Below are positions 28,705 to 37,174 of a stretch of DNA of 64,000 nt, one piece after another. Made by a program: the position numbers and the translations under genes. The notes beneath the pieces were generated by a model. The model made no database searches, had not been told where the DNA came from, and saw nothing but the letters and a program-made list of their open reading frames with translations. Position 1 is the first letter of the stretch, and each line of letters opens with the position of its first letter. The stretch comes from Planctomycetota bacterium (GTDB taxonomy: Bacteria > Planctomycetota > Phycisphaerae > UBA1845 > PWPN01), in NCBI GenBank assembly GCA_029550525.1, contig JAKPHF010000078.1, positions 434,001 to 498,000 on the forward strand. The letters are read 5' to 3'.

Positions 28705-31011
28705 ATGCGGTATGGGCGGTATTGGGTCGCACTGTCGGCAGTCATTGTGGGCTCGTTCGCGGTGCTGGGGTATTACGGCTGGGAGATCTACCAGCAAGCT
28801 CCGCCGATTCCCGAACGGGTGGTCACGACCGACGGCCGCGTCCTCTGGACGGGCCAGCAGATCCGGGACGGCCAGAACGTGTGGCAGTCCATGGGCGGTC
28901 AGGAAGTCGGGACCGTCTGGGGTCACGGCGCCTATGTGGCGCCCGACTGGTCGGCGGACCGGCTGCACCGCGAGGCGGTGTGGATTCTGGACGAGTGGGC
29001 CCGGACCGAGAAAGGCAAGCCGTACACCGAACTTGGCGAAGACGAACAGGCGGGTCTGAAGGCACGCCTCCAAAAGGAACTGCGCACGAACACGTATGAC
29101 CCTGCCACCGGCGACCTGGTCATCTCCCCCATTCGTGCTGCGGCCATAGCGGCGGTCAACAAGCACTACGCGGACTTGTTCGGCGACGCTCCCGAACTGC
29201 GCGAACTGCGGGCTGCCTACGCCATTCCGGCCAACAGCGTGCCTGACGCCGAGCGGCGCGATCTGCTGAATGGCTTTTTCTTCTGGGCGGCCTGGACCTG
29301 CGTGACGCAACGGCCCGGGGCCGCCATTACGTATACCAACAACTGGCCGGCCGACGACCTGATCGGCAATCATCCCACCGGGGCGATCATTCTGTGGTCG
29401 ATCGCCAGCGTCGTTCTCCTGCTCGCGGGTATTGGGGCTCTCACGTGGTATTTCGCACGCCAACGGCGCAAGGAGGATGACCACGCCGCACCGGCTGACG
29501 ATCCGCTTCTCGGTCTTCAACTGACGCCTTCCATGCGGGCCACGCTCAAGTATTTCTGGGTCGTGGCGGCACTGATCGTCGTGCAAATCGGGCTCGGCGG
29601 CGTCACCGCGCATTATGGCGTGGAGGGCGACGGATTCTACGGCATCGACCTGGCCAAGATCCTGCCCTATTCCGTGACTCGTACGTGGCACACGCAGATC
29701 GGCATCTTCTGGATCGCCACCGCCTGGCTCGCCACCGGCCTGTTCCTTGCCCCGGCCGTATCCGGCCGTGAGCCCCGCTTCCAGCGGGCCGGCGTGAATT
29801 TCCTGTTCGTCTGTCTGCTGATCATCGTCGCCGGCACGCTCTTCGGCACGTGGTACGCCACTCGTCAGAAGCTGGGCCTGACCGCAAACTTCTGGTTCGG
29901 CCACCAGGGCTACGAATACGTGGACCTGGGCCGCTTCTGGCAGCTCTTCCTGTTCGTCGGGCTGTTCGTCTGGCTCGGGCTCATGGGCCGTGCGCTCTGG
30001 CCGGCCCTGCGTCAACGCAGCGAGCATCGGCCGCTACTTGGATTGTTCGTGATCGCTTCAGCCGCCATCGGGCTGTTCTACGGCGCCGGCCTGATGATCG
30101 GGCGGCACACGCACCTGGCCATGGCCGAGTACTGGCGATGGTGGGTCGTGCACCTGTGGGTTGAAGGGTTCTTCGAAGTCTTCGCCACGGTGGCCATCGC
30201 CTTCCTGTTCACCCGCATGGGCCTGCTGAAGACCGCCACCGCCACGGCCGCGGTGTTGTTCTCGACGATCATCTTCCTGAGCGGCGGCATCATCGGCACC
30301 ATGCACCACTTGTACTTCACCGGTACGCCCACGCCGGTGCTGGCCCTCGGTGCGGTGTTCAGCGCATTGGAGGTCGTGCCGCTCACGCTCATCGGCTTTG
30401 AAGCGTACGAGAACCTCGAGCTCACTCGCTCCAAGCCGTGGGTGGCCGCGTACAAGTGGCCCATCTATTTCTTCGTCGCGGTGGCGTTCTGGAACCTCGT
30501 CGGCGCCGGGCTGTTCGGCTTCCTGATCAATCCGCCGATCGCTCTGTACTACATGCAAGGGCTCAACACCACGCCGGTGCACGGACATAGCGCGCTGTTC
30601 GGGGTGTACGGAATGCTCGGCATCGGGTTGATGCTCTTCTGCCTGCGAGCCATGAGCCTCGGCCAAACCTGGCGAACCCGCTGGCTGTCCGTGGCGTTCT
30701 GGTCGCTCAACATCGGCCTGGCGGCCATGGTCGTGCTCAGCCTGCTGCCCATCGGCCTGGCCCAGACCTGGGCGAGCATCGAGCACGGCATGTGGTACGC
30801 CCGCTCGGCCGACTTCATGCAGCAGCCGTTCATGCAAACGCTGCGATGGCTGCGCGTGGTCGGCGATGTCATCTTCTCGATCGGCGTGATGGCTTTGGCC
30901 TGGTTCGTGTTCACGCTCCGTCCGGGTCGCCCGCCCGCCCGGCCGCCGGTTGAGGAGCTGCCGCACCGAGCTCCGGTTCGCACGCGGGAATTGGAGGCCG
31001 CCGTGTCATGA
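28705..31011 (+). CDS. norZ: Quinol-dependent nitric oxide reductase (qNOR)
   Basis: 768 aa, the usual qNOR size. An N-terminal helix and a soluble domain (GQQIRDGQNVWQSMGGQEVG, WGHGAYVAPDWSAD) correspond to the fused NorC-like part without a haem c motif. At least twelve membrane helices follow with TWHTQIGIFW, WVVHLWVEGFFEVFATV, MHHLYFTGTP and VHGHSALFGVYG, holding the haem b, haem b3 and FeB ligands and the Glu near FeB. It reduces NO to N2O with quinol electrons at the inner membrane. ATG 28705 was chosen because GGAGG lies 7 nt upstream. It overlaps the start of the long ric frame by 4 nt. Confidence 0.9.
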   Translation: MRYGRYWVALSAVIVGSFAVLGYYGWEIYQQAPPIPERVVTTDGRVLWTGQQIRDGQNVWQSMGGQEVGTVWGHGAYVAPDWSADRLHREAVWILDEWARTEKGKPYTELGEDEQAGLKARLQKELRTNTYDPATGDLVISPIRAAAIAAVNKHYADLFGDAPELRELRAAYAIPANSVPDAERRDLLNGFFFWAAWTCVTQRPGAAITYTNNWPADDLIGNHPTGAIILWSIASVVLLLAGIGALTWYFARQRRKEDDHAAPADDPLLGLQLTPSMRATLKYFWVVAALIVVQIGLGGVTAHYGVEGDGFYGIDLAKILPYSVTRTWHTQIGIFWIATAWLATGLFLAPAVSGREPRFQRAGVNFLFVCLLIIVAGTLFGTWYATRQKLGLTANFWFGHQGYEYVDLGRFWQLFLFVGLFVWLGLMGRALWPALRQRSEHRPLLGLFVIASAAIGLFYGAGLMIGRHTHLAMAEYWRWWVVHLWVEGFFEVFATVAIAFLFTRMGLLKTATATAAVLFSTIIFLSGGIIGTMHHLYFTGTPTPVLALGAVFSALEVVPLTLIGFEAYENLELTRSKPWVAAYKWPIYFFVAVAFWNLVGAGLFGFLINPPIALYYMQGLNTTPVHGHSALFGVYGMLGIGLMLFCLRAMSLGQTWRTRWLSVAFWSLNIGLAAMVVLSLLPIGLAQTWASIEHGMWYARSADFMQQPFMQTLRWLRVVGDVIFSIGVMALAWFVFTLRPGRPPARPPVEELPHRAPVRTRELEAAVS

Positions 31012-31082
31012 GGTTCCTTTGGGGACTCATACTTGTCATTGTGATCGCTGTTACTCTCGAACTGACCGCAAGGAGATTTGAT

Positions 31083-31814
31083 ATGCAAACGACGAAAACG
31101 AACGCACTGGATCTCGACAGCTCCGTGAGCGAATGGGTGATCGACCGTCCCAGCCGGTCCCGCCTCTTCGAGCGATTGGGCATCGACTATTGTTGCGGCG
31201 GCAAGCAGCCGCTGGCCGAGGCCTGCCGCACCAAGGGCCTCGAGCCCGCGGAAGTCATGGAGTCATTGCTCCAGGAGGGGGCCGCCGATGCGGACGCCGA
31301 CCAACGCGACTGGTCGCGCGCCAGTCTGACCGAACTGGCCGATCACATCGTCCAGACGCATCACGCCTATCTGAAGACGGAGCTGCCGCGGCTGGAGGCC
31401 ATCGTGGACAAGGTCACCAACGTGCACGGCGAGCGGCATCCGGAGATGCACCAGGTGCGCTCGGTCTTCCAAGGATTGAAAGACGAGCTCGAATCGCACC
31501 TGGCCAAGGAGGAGCAGGTGCTCTTCCCCATGATTCGGGAACTCGAGCGGGCCGGCTCGCGGCCGAGCTTCCACTGCGGGAGCATCGCCAATCCCATTAG
31601 CGTGATGGAGTACGAGCACGACGGCGCGGGCAACGCGCTGGCGTCGTTGCGGCAGTTGACTCGCGACTATTCCACGCCGGCCGACGCCTGCAACACGTGG
31701 CGAGCCATGGCCGACGGTCTGCGCCAGCTCGAAGAGGATCTGCACCTGCACATTCACAAAGAGAACAACATTCTCTTCCCGCGAGCCTTGAAACTCGAGC
31801 AGACTCTGTCGTAA
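31083..31814 (+). CDS. ric: Iron-sulfur cluster repair di-iron protein Ric (YtfE/ScdA)
   Basis: 243 aa. SVSEWVIDRPSRSRLFERLG and DYCCGGKQPL are the ScdA N-terminal domain; then comes a hemerythrin-like bundle with HIVQTHHAYL, ERHPEMH, HLAKEEQVLFPM, EYEHDGAG and HIHKENNILFPRA supplying di-iron ligands. It repairs or protects Fe-S centres after NO damage in the cytoplasm. ATG 31083 has a strong AAGGAG upstream. The frame is also open from ATG 31008, which overlaps the qNOR stop and has its own GGAGG; that start would add a 25-residue hydrophobic segment. The gene closes the qNOR operon at a strong terminator. Confidence 0.9.
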   Translation: MQTTKTNALDLDSSVSEWVIDRPSRSRLFERLGIDYCCGGKQPLAEACRTKGLEPAEVMESLLQEGAADADADQRDWSRASLTELADHIVQTHHAYLKTELPRLEAIVDKVTNVHGERHPEMHQVRSVFQGLKDELESHLAKEEQVLFPMIRELERAGSRPSFHCGSIANPISVMEYEHDGAGNALASLRQLTRDYSTPADACNTWRAMADGLRQLEEDLHLHIHKENNILFPRALKLEQTLS

Positions 31815-31850
31815 GCCGGTATCGACTGAAACCCATGCCGTAACACAGCG

Positions 31851-31889
31851 CGAAAGCCCCGGGCAGATCTGCCCGGGGCTTTCGTTTTT
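31851..31889 (+). terminator. Rho-independent terminator after ric
   Basis: A perfect 17-bp palindrome (CGAAAGCCCCGGGCAGA and its complement, 31851-31884) is followed by TTTTT. It ends the qNOR-ric operon 40 nt after the stop codon. Confidence 0.9.
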
Positions 31890-31939
31890 CGGTCAGTCAG
31901 CGATGTACCGCGCGGGCTGCCGCCCGCAAGTGCGGACGA

Positions 31940-32446
31940 TCAGATGTTGTCGGCTGTGCCGGACGACGAAGCCGGCCGGCTGACCTCGACGCGAATCTCC
32001 ACCGGCTTGGGCGCGGCAACCTTCGGCATCTGAACGGTCAGGACGCCGTCGGCCAGCGTGGCCGTCACCTGGTCCACCCGGATGGACCCGGGCAGAGCGA
32101 TGGTCCGCGTGAAGCGACCGTACTGCCGTTCATCCTGCAGCAGCCGCGGGTAGGCCGGCTCGCCGGCCTCCATCTCGGGCGGAATCTGCTTGGCCTTCTC
32201 GCCGGCAATGGTGATGCTCGACGGTCCCGCCGTCACCTGGACGAGCGACAGGCTGATCCCCGGCAATTCGGCGGTGAGTACGTACTGGTCCACCTCCTCG
32301 CGCAGCTCGATGGCCGGCGTGAATTCCTGGCCTGGAATGGCCCCGGTGCTCACGCCGAACTTCCACAACCGCTCGAGCAGATTGCTCACCTCGGATTGCA
32401 GACTCGTCAGAGAACGCTCGGCCGCTCGAAAGGGTGACCGCATCAT
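31940..32446 (-). CDS. Hsp20/alpha-crystallin small heat shock protein
   Basis: 168 aa. The alpha-crystallin domain spans about residues 50-145: FTPAIELREEVDQYVLTAELPG, SSITIAGEKA, YGRFTRTIALPG and GVLTVQMPK, the last being the conserved A/GxLT motif. The C-terminal tail lacks a clear IXI motif but has PVEIRVEV, which may substitute. It is an ATP-independent holdase that forms oligomers in the cytoplasm. ATG 32446 was chosen (GGAG eight bases upstream) rather than the longer frame. A strong hairpin and a dyad lie in the upstream region, which may mediate heat control. Confidence 0.85.
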   Translation of the reverse strand: MMRSPFRAAERSLTSLQSEVSNLLERLWKFGVSTGAIPGQEFTPAIELREEVDQYVLTAELPGISLSLVQVTAGPSSITIAGEKAKQIPPEMEAGEPAYPRLLQDERQYGRFTRTIALPGSIRVDQVTATLADGVLTVQMPKVAAPKPVEIRVEVSRPASSSGTADNI

Positions 32447-32491
32447 GGGCTTGTCTCCATCAAGACGAGAAGTGGACCGTCGTACCCGGTT

Positions 32492-32530
32492 CCAGAACAT
32501 TGTACACCGCCGGCCGGTGTTTTGTTCTGG
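32492..32530 (-). promoter_or_regulatory. Hairpin in the hsp20 leader
   Basis: CCAGAACA/TGTTCTGG (8 bp) encloses ACACCG/CGGTGT (6 bp) with small internal gaps. It lies 46-84 nt upstream of the start codon and would be in the mRNA leader if transcription starts further up. Small heat shock genes often carry thermosensing leaders, but this hairpin does not itself cover the ribosome binding site. Confidence 0.35.
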
Positions 32531-32596
32531 GCGAGATGCGGATCGAACGGACGCGGCCGGGGCAATCCAGCCGGCCCATGTCGCCGACCCACACAT

Positions 32597-32619
32597 AAGT
32601 GCCTTTCGTATATGCACTT
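32597..32619 (-). promoter_or_regulatory. Dyad AAGTGC-N11-GCACTT upstream of hsp20
   Basis: A perfect 6-bp dyad with an 11-nt AT-rich centre lies about 150 nt upstream of hsp20, the most AT-rich spot in the 402-nt gap. It resembles an operator but differs from CIRCE in half-site and spacing. Confidence 0.3.
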
Positions 32620-32848
32620 GCACCGGACTACATCCGGCTCCGGCGATGAGACCGTGCGTCCGTCGCCACAGCGTCTTACAGACGTCACAAGCCGCACGGA
32701 CCTCACGGTTTCCCCAGTTTCACCTCAGAGCCCGGCGGTTTGCCTCTCCGGCCGCATATGATCGGACGTAGGCGGCCCACTCCACAACGGCACGCGGGTT
32801 GTCATATGTCTGCCGGCAGAAGCTCTCTGCAGCGTGAGGAGGTCTCCG

Positions 32849-33223
32849 GTGCCCAGGCTCATGATGGTCATGCTGGCAGCAAGCGCTTTGAGCTGGTGGG
32901 GCTGCTCGAACCACTCGTGCGAATGTGTGTGCACGCACGGCGAGCAGACGATGGAAGCGCCGGCAGACGCGTCGGTAGCCCTGGCTGCTTCGCCGTGCCC
33001 ACCACTGGTCTCGGGTCTGATTTTCGATCGCCGGCCCGGCTTGTACTCCGCCGATCAGTTCACGTATCGCAGCGACTGGCCAAGCACGTCGGCCTACTAC
33101 CGGGCCCCCGAGGTGATCGTCTACCGTGAGTATTTCCGCGACCGTCAGGGACCGGGCTTGCCTTTCTATGACAACACGTACCGCCGGTTTGACACCATCC
33201 GCTACGGTGCGGCTGTGCGCTGA
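32849..33223 (+). CDS. Small lipoprotein-like protein of unknown function
   Basis: 124 aa. The start is GTG 32849 with a perfect AGGAGG six bases upstream. LMMVMLAASALSWWGCSNHSC is a short hydrophobic stretch ending in Cys, like a lipoprotein signal, though WWGC is not an ideal lipobox. The mature part is rich in Tyr, Arg and Pro (SADQFTYRSDWPS, FYDNTYRRFDTIRYG) with no known domain. It stands alone between hsp20 (divergent) and the LysM gene. The ribosome binding site and export signal make it a credible gene; the function is unknown. Confidence 0.6.
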   Translation: MPRLMMVMLAASALSWWGCSNHSCECVCTHGEQTMEAPADASVALAASPCPPLVSGLIFDRRPGLYSADQFTYRSDWPSTSAYYRAPEVIVYREYFRDRQGPGLPFYDNTYRRFDTIRYGAAVR

Positions 33224-33332
33224 CGCATCCAGCCTGTGAGTTTTTCGCCATACCGCTCGTTACATCTTCAGTGACAGCAGGTTGCACCGCGCATGCGCGA
33301 GCCGTGAGGCCCACACACATAATTTCGCTCAC

Positions 33333-33360
33333 TTGACGTTCACCGGCTTTCCGATATTAT
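33333..33360 (+). promoter_or_regulatory. Sigma70-type promoter for the LysM gene
   Basis: TTGACG (33333-33338), 16-nt spacer, TATTAT (33355-33360): 5/6 and 5/6 to consensus. It implies a 5' leader of about 180 nt, in which GGTCAAGCA (33367-33375) can pair with TGCTTGACC (33436-33444). Confidence 0.65.
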
Positions 33361-33546
33361 GCGCACGGTCAAGCACCGTTGGGGAACAGTGTGGGAAAGG
33401 CACCGGCCTGCCAAGACGGCACGGCCCATTGGCGTTGCTTGACCGGTTGGAACCGGTCCCACCGGCCCGCATGGATGCGGCTTCTTGCCTCATGCAGGCC
33501 AGCACTGAGACAACCCCATTTCCTGCCAGTCGCCGAGGGCTCGAGC

Positions 33547-34800
33547 ATGCGTGGACAAACCAAAATCGCAGTTGCCGTTGGTGCGATCGTCATCATCGCC
33601 GGCGTCTACTACTTGGGCTCGGGAGACAAGGACGCGGGCACGCCGACCGCCGCGAACGATACCACCGCTCCTGACAAGCCGGTCAGCCCCGAGCAGAACC
33701 CGAGCCTCGCACTGAACACCATCGATCCGCCGCCGGTTTCCGCCGCGCCGGCCGGTACCAATACGGACAGTCACTCGACTGTTGGAGGTCACTCGACTGC
33801 CGACAGCCACTCGACGGGCATCGCTTCGCCCTCGCCGCGGCGAATCGATGACAGCGCGCTCGGGTTCACCACGAGTGGCGGGAGCGCCCGGCCCCAGCCG
33901 GCCGAGACGCATGAACCGGTGCCCCCCATGGCCCCCACCGCGCTTCCCAGCGACCGCTCGAGCATGACCGGTGTGCTGCCCAACATGGGCACGCCCAAGC
34001 TGGATGTAGCGACCGTTTCGGCCCACGACGAAGACATGCCGCCGAATGCCGACAAGAATGCTCAGCCCGCGCCGATCACGCTGCCGCCGATCGAGCCGGT
34101 CGGCATCGCTTCGTCCACCACGGGTGAGTCCGCGACGACCACCGCGCTCCCGGCCGATGCCGCCAAGCCGCAAACCGGCGAGCCGGCAACGTCGCTGGTG
34201 ACCACGGGTTCAACCGCCGCTCGTTCCGCTGACAAGCCGGCGGACAAGTCGACGGAGCAGCTTGCGGTCAAGACGACATCGACGGAGAAAGCCAAGCCTC
34301 GCGAGTACATCGTGCAGAGCGGTGACACATTCTCGTCCATCGCTCTCAAGCAGCTTGGCAGCGCCAAGCACGTGAAAGCTCTGATGAAGGCCAATCCAGG
34401 GAAGGATCCGAAGAAACTTTACGTCGGCACCAAGCTGATTCTGCCGGACGTGCCGGGCGCGGCCCCCAGCGACAAGGCCACAGTGCAAGCCACTACTACG
34501 ACGAAAACGCCGTTCAGCACGACGCCGCCCGCCAAGGCCGCCGACAAGCCAGCCAAGGACACCTTCGAAGTTCCACCGCCTGACCCCAGCCGCTCCTACA
34601 CCGTCCAGGCGGGTGAAGGTTGGTACGACCTGGCCCGCAAGTTCCTGGGGGACGGAAAGAACTATCCGGAGCTCTATGAGTACAACAAGGAACGCGTGGG
34701 CGGCGACCCGCATCTGCTGCGGGCCGGCACGGTGATCGAACTGCCGCCGAACGCCAAGCTCCCCGCCAAGAATTCGACCGCGGTGCCCGCAACCAAGTAA
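33547..34800 (+). CDS. Membrane-anchored protein with two LysM domains
   Basis: 417 aa. After MRGQTK comes one membrane helix (IAVAVGAIVIIAGVYYLG), then about 220 residues of low-complexity Thr/Ala/Pro/Ser linker with repeats such as DSHSTVGGHST. Two LysM domains follow: EYIVQSGDTFSSIALKQLG near 254 and SYTVQAGEGWYDLARKFLG near 348, which bind GlcNAc-containing polymers such as peptidoglycan. It should sit in the inner membrane with LysM reaching the cell wall. No enzyme domain is present, so an organising or scaffold role is likely. ATG 33547 was chosen because the frame above it is leader sequence. Confidence 0.75.
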   Translation: MRGQTKIAVAVGAIVIIAGVYYLGSGDKDAGTPTAANDTTAPDKPVSPEQNPSLALNTIDPPPVSAAPAGTNTDSHSTVGGHSTADSHSTGIASPSPRRIDDSALGFTTSGGSARPQPAETHEPVPPMAPTALPSDRSSMTGVLPNMGTPKLDVATVSAHDEDMPPNADKNAQPAPITLPPIEPVGIASSTTGESATTTALPADAAKPQTGEPATSLVTTGSTAARSADKPADKSTEQLAVKTTSTEKAKPREYIVQSGDTFSSIALKQLGSAKHVKALMKANPGKDPKKLYVGTKLILPDVPGAAPSDKATVQATTTTKTPFSTTPPAKAADKPAKDTFEVPPPDPSRSYTVQAGEGWYDLARKFLGDGKNYPELYEYNKERVGGDPHLLRAGTVIELPPNAKLPAKNSTAVPATK

Positions 34801-34883
34801 GCGCAGGTGGGGGAAACTGGGACGGTGATGCGATTATCCCGGCCCGCGACGTGTCCGCGGAAAACGTACTTCCCCGATCAAAA

Positions 34884-34920
34884 CACAGAACCTCGGCGAT
34901 CGCCGGGGTTCTGTGCTTTT
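34884..34920. terminator. Bidirectional terminator between LysM gene and ugd
   Basis: ACAGAACC ... GGTTCTGT with an inner CGGCGAT/CGCCG palindrome forms a stem of about 15 bp, flanked by AAAAC on the left and CTTTTG on the right. It lies between convergent genes and can serve both. Confidence 0.8.
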
Positions 34921-34974
34921 GTCTTACATAGCTCAGCCACGCACCGGGCCGGGCCGCGTCGCCGTGTCACGGTC

Positions 34975-36291
34975 TCACTCCGGCCGGACGCTCGGACGGC
35001 CAATGGAGAAGTACTCGAATTTGCGCCGCTGCATGGTAGACAGCGAATAGAGGTTTCGGCCGTCGAAGATCACGGGCTGCTTGAGCCGCCGCTGCATCTC
35101 GTCGAAATTGGGTGAGCGGAATTCGTTCCACTCCGTGACGATGGCCAGAGCATCCGCCCCATTGAGCGCATCATAAGCGACGTTGTGATAAGAGAGGCGA
35201 TCGCCGAAACGGCGGCGAAGGTTAGTCAGCGCCACTGGATCGTGAGCCTGCACCTTGGCTCCGGCCTCCAGAAGCCGTTCGATCAGCACGACCGCCGGAG
35301 CCTCCCGAATGTCATCCGTCTTGGGCTTGAAGGCCACCCCCCAGATGGCGAACGTGCGGCCGGCGAGATCCTCGCCGAAGCGCGACGTGATCTTGTGGAA
35401 CAGCACCTCACGCTGTCGCTGATTCACGCTATGCACGGCTTCCAGCAAGTCGGCCTGAACGCCGGCTCGCTGCGCCACGTGAACGAGAGCCTGCACGTCC
35501 TTGGGGAAACAGCTGCCGCCGTAGCCTGCGCCGGGATAGAGGAACTGGAACCCGATGCGTGCGTCGGAACCGATGCCCACGCGGACTTCGTTGACGTCCA
35601 CGCCCATCGCATCGCAGATGTTGGCGATCTGGTTGATGAAACTGATGCGGGCGGCCAGGCAGGCGTTGGCGGCGTACTTGGTCATCTCGGCCGCGGCCCG
35701 ATGCATCACGAAGATCGGCCGCTGATTGCGAACGAAGGGCTCGTGCAGTTCGCGGATACACTCGGCCGCCTCGGGATCCTCCGCCCCGATCACCACGCGG
35801 TCGGGCTTTTGGAAGTCGTCCACCGCCGTGCCTTCTTTGAGAAACTCGGGATTGTTCACCACCCGAATGCGATGGCGAGCCCGCCGGTTCATCCGCTGCT
35901 CGAGGTCGTCACCCGTGCCAACAGGGACAGTGCTCTTGATCACCACAATCTTGGGATCGTTCACGTGGTCGGCAATTTCGTCGGCGACATCGTGCAGGGC
36001 GGTCAGATCAGGCGAGCCGTCTTCCCGCGGCGGCGTCCCCACGGCGATGAAGATGACCTCGGCGTGGTGAACGGCCTTCCGCACGTCGGTCGTAAACGAC
36101 AGGCGCCCCGCCCGAGAGTTGGCCTGGATAATCTCGGTGAGGCCGGGCTCGTAGATCGGACACTCGCCGCGGCAGAGCGATGCCACCTTCTCGGCGTTGA
36201 TATCGTAACCGATCACGTCATTGCCGGTGTCGGCCAGACAGGCGCCGGTGACCAGTCCAACGTATCCGGTACCAACCACAGTGAGTCTCAT
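34975..36291 (-). CDS. ugd: UDP-glucose 6-dehydrogenase
   Basis: 438 aa, normal for the family. Residues 1-25 hold the NAD-binding GTGYVGLVTGACLA; VGTPPREDG and KSTVPVGTG are typical; NPEFLKEG, KYAANACLA and YGGSCFPKD (catalytic Cys near 261) follow; FKPKTDDIREAP is in the C-terminal UDP-binding domain. It oxidises UDP-glucose to UDP-glucuronate with two NAD, feeding capsule, exopolysaccharide or lipid-linked sugar synthesis in the cytoplasm. ATG has GGAGACGA upstream. It follows the 278-aa membrane protein gene by 46 nt and shares its strand, so they are probably cotranscribed. Confidence 0.92.
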   Translation of the reverse strand: MRLTVVGTGYVGLVTGACLADTGNDVIGYDINAEKVASLCRGECPIYEPGLTEIIQANSRAGRLSFTTDVRKAVHHAEVIFIAVGTPPREDGSPDLTALHDVADEIADHVNDPKIVVIKSTVPVGTGDDLEQRMNRRARHRIRVVNNPEFLKEGTAVDDFQKPDRVVIGAEDPEAAECIRELHEPFVRNQRPIFVMHRAAAEMTKYAANACLAARISFINQIANICDAMGVDVNEVRVGIGSDARIGFQFLYPGAGYGGSCFPKDVQALVHVAQRAGVQADLLEAVHSVNQRQREVLFHKITSRFGEDLAGRTFAIWGVAFKPKTDDIREAPAVVLIERLLEAGAKVQAHDPVALTNLRRRFGDRLSYHNVAYDALNGADALAIVTEWNEFRSPNFDEMQRRLKQPVIFDGRNLYSLSTMQRRKFEYFSIGRPSVRPE

Positions 36292-36337
36292 GCTTCGTCT
36301 CCGGTAGGGCTCGTGACGGAACGCCTGCGAGCCGGCA

Positions 36338-37174
36338 TCAAGCTGATGCTCGATCCTTGCTGATGAGTGCGACGATCTGCCGCTGAACGGCTTCCAGGGC
36401 CGCCAGGTTGGCGATCGCGAACAGCGCCGCGAGCATGGTGCCGCACACCGGCCCGAGCTTGAAAGCGCGGTGCGCGGGCCAGCCGTTGACGCACACGATG
36501 CCGATTACGATCACCCAGGGCAGAATGGTAAGGATCCACATCACGTCGGCCACGATGACCGCGACATTCGCGCCATGAACCGTTTCAACGCGCTCGCCCC
36601 GGCTGCGCATCTGATCGCGAATGCGAGCATCCAGGCCGCATGCCAACCGGTGCGAGGCAAAAAAGTGTAGTAACGGAACCAGGAAGAGAATAGTCCAGAT
36701 GGGAGAGCCTAGATCGATGCCGCGCAGCGCGCGGTACGCCGGCCACAACAATGCGAGAAATGCAATGACGGCCGCACCCGAGATGACGCCGGCCAGAACG
36801 GGCGAGGAGCTGCCGGTCACGACTCGCACCAAACTGCTCCAGGGCATGAGGGCGATCACCGCGGCCAACGACGGCAGCATCGCTTGAATAGTAACGGCGG
36901 TTCGCCGTCGCGGCGTGTCATCGAGACCCTGCTCGCCACTCGCGCAGCGCAGGTCCATGGCCACCTGGATGGCCCAGGACAGGAGCAAGGCATAGTCCAC
37001 CCAAAGAATGCCGGCCAAGCCGGCCAGCACGAACGGTCGTTGGGCGCCGCCGACCACCGCCAGGGCGATCAGCATCAACAGGGCGAGCACGCGAGTGATG
37101 ATCATGAACTCGAGCGTGCCCTCGGGGAACACGCCGAACCATTTGCGTCTTTCCAGCAGCCTCTCGGCGGTCAT
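36338..37174 (-). CDS. Polytopic membrane protein of unknown function
   Basis: 278 aa. About seven membrane helices are visible, for example VLALLMLIALAVVGG, FVLAGLAGILWVDYALLL, AVIAFLALLWPAYRAL and VAVIVADVMWILTILPWVIVIG. A cytoplasmic loop with RCASGEQGLDDTPRRRT and another with RDQMRSRGERVETVHG are polar. No known motif was recognised. ATG 37174 has GAGGTTGG upstream. It precedes ugd on the same strand, which hints at an envelope polysaccharide context, but nothing in the sequence proves it. Confidence 0.6.
   Translation of the reverse strand: MTAERLLERRKWFGVFPEGTLEFMIITRVLALLMLIALAVVGGAQRPFVLAGLAGILWVDYALLLSWAIQVAMDLRCASGEQGLDDTPRRRTAVTIQAMLPSLAAVIALMPWSSLVRVVTGSSSPVLAGVISGAAVIAFLALLWPAYRALRGIDLGSPIWTILFLVPLLHFFASHRLACGLDARIRDQMRSRGERVETVHGANVAVIVADVMWILTILPWVIVIGIVCVNGWPAHRAFKLGPVCGTMLAALFAIANLAALEAVQRQIVALISKDRASA

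Noticed and set aside
32597..32619. CIRCE heat-shock operator upstream of hsp20
   Set aside because: The half site AAGTGC and the 11-nt spacer do not fit the CIRCE pattern GCACTC-N9-GAGTGC; kept only as an unnamed dyad.
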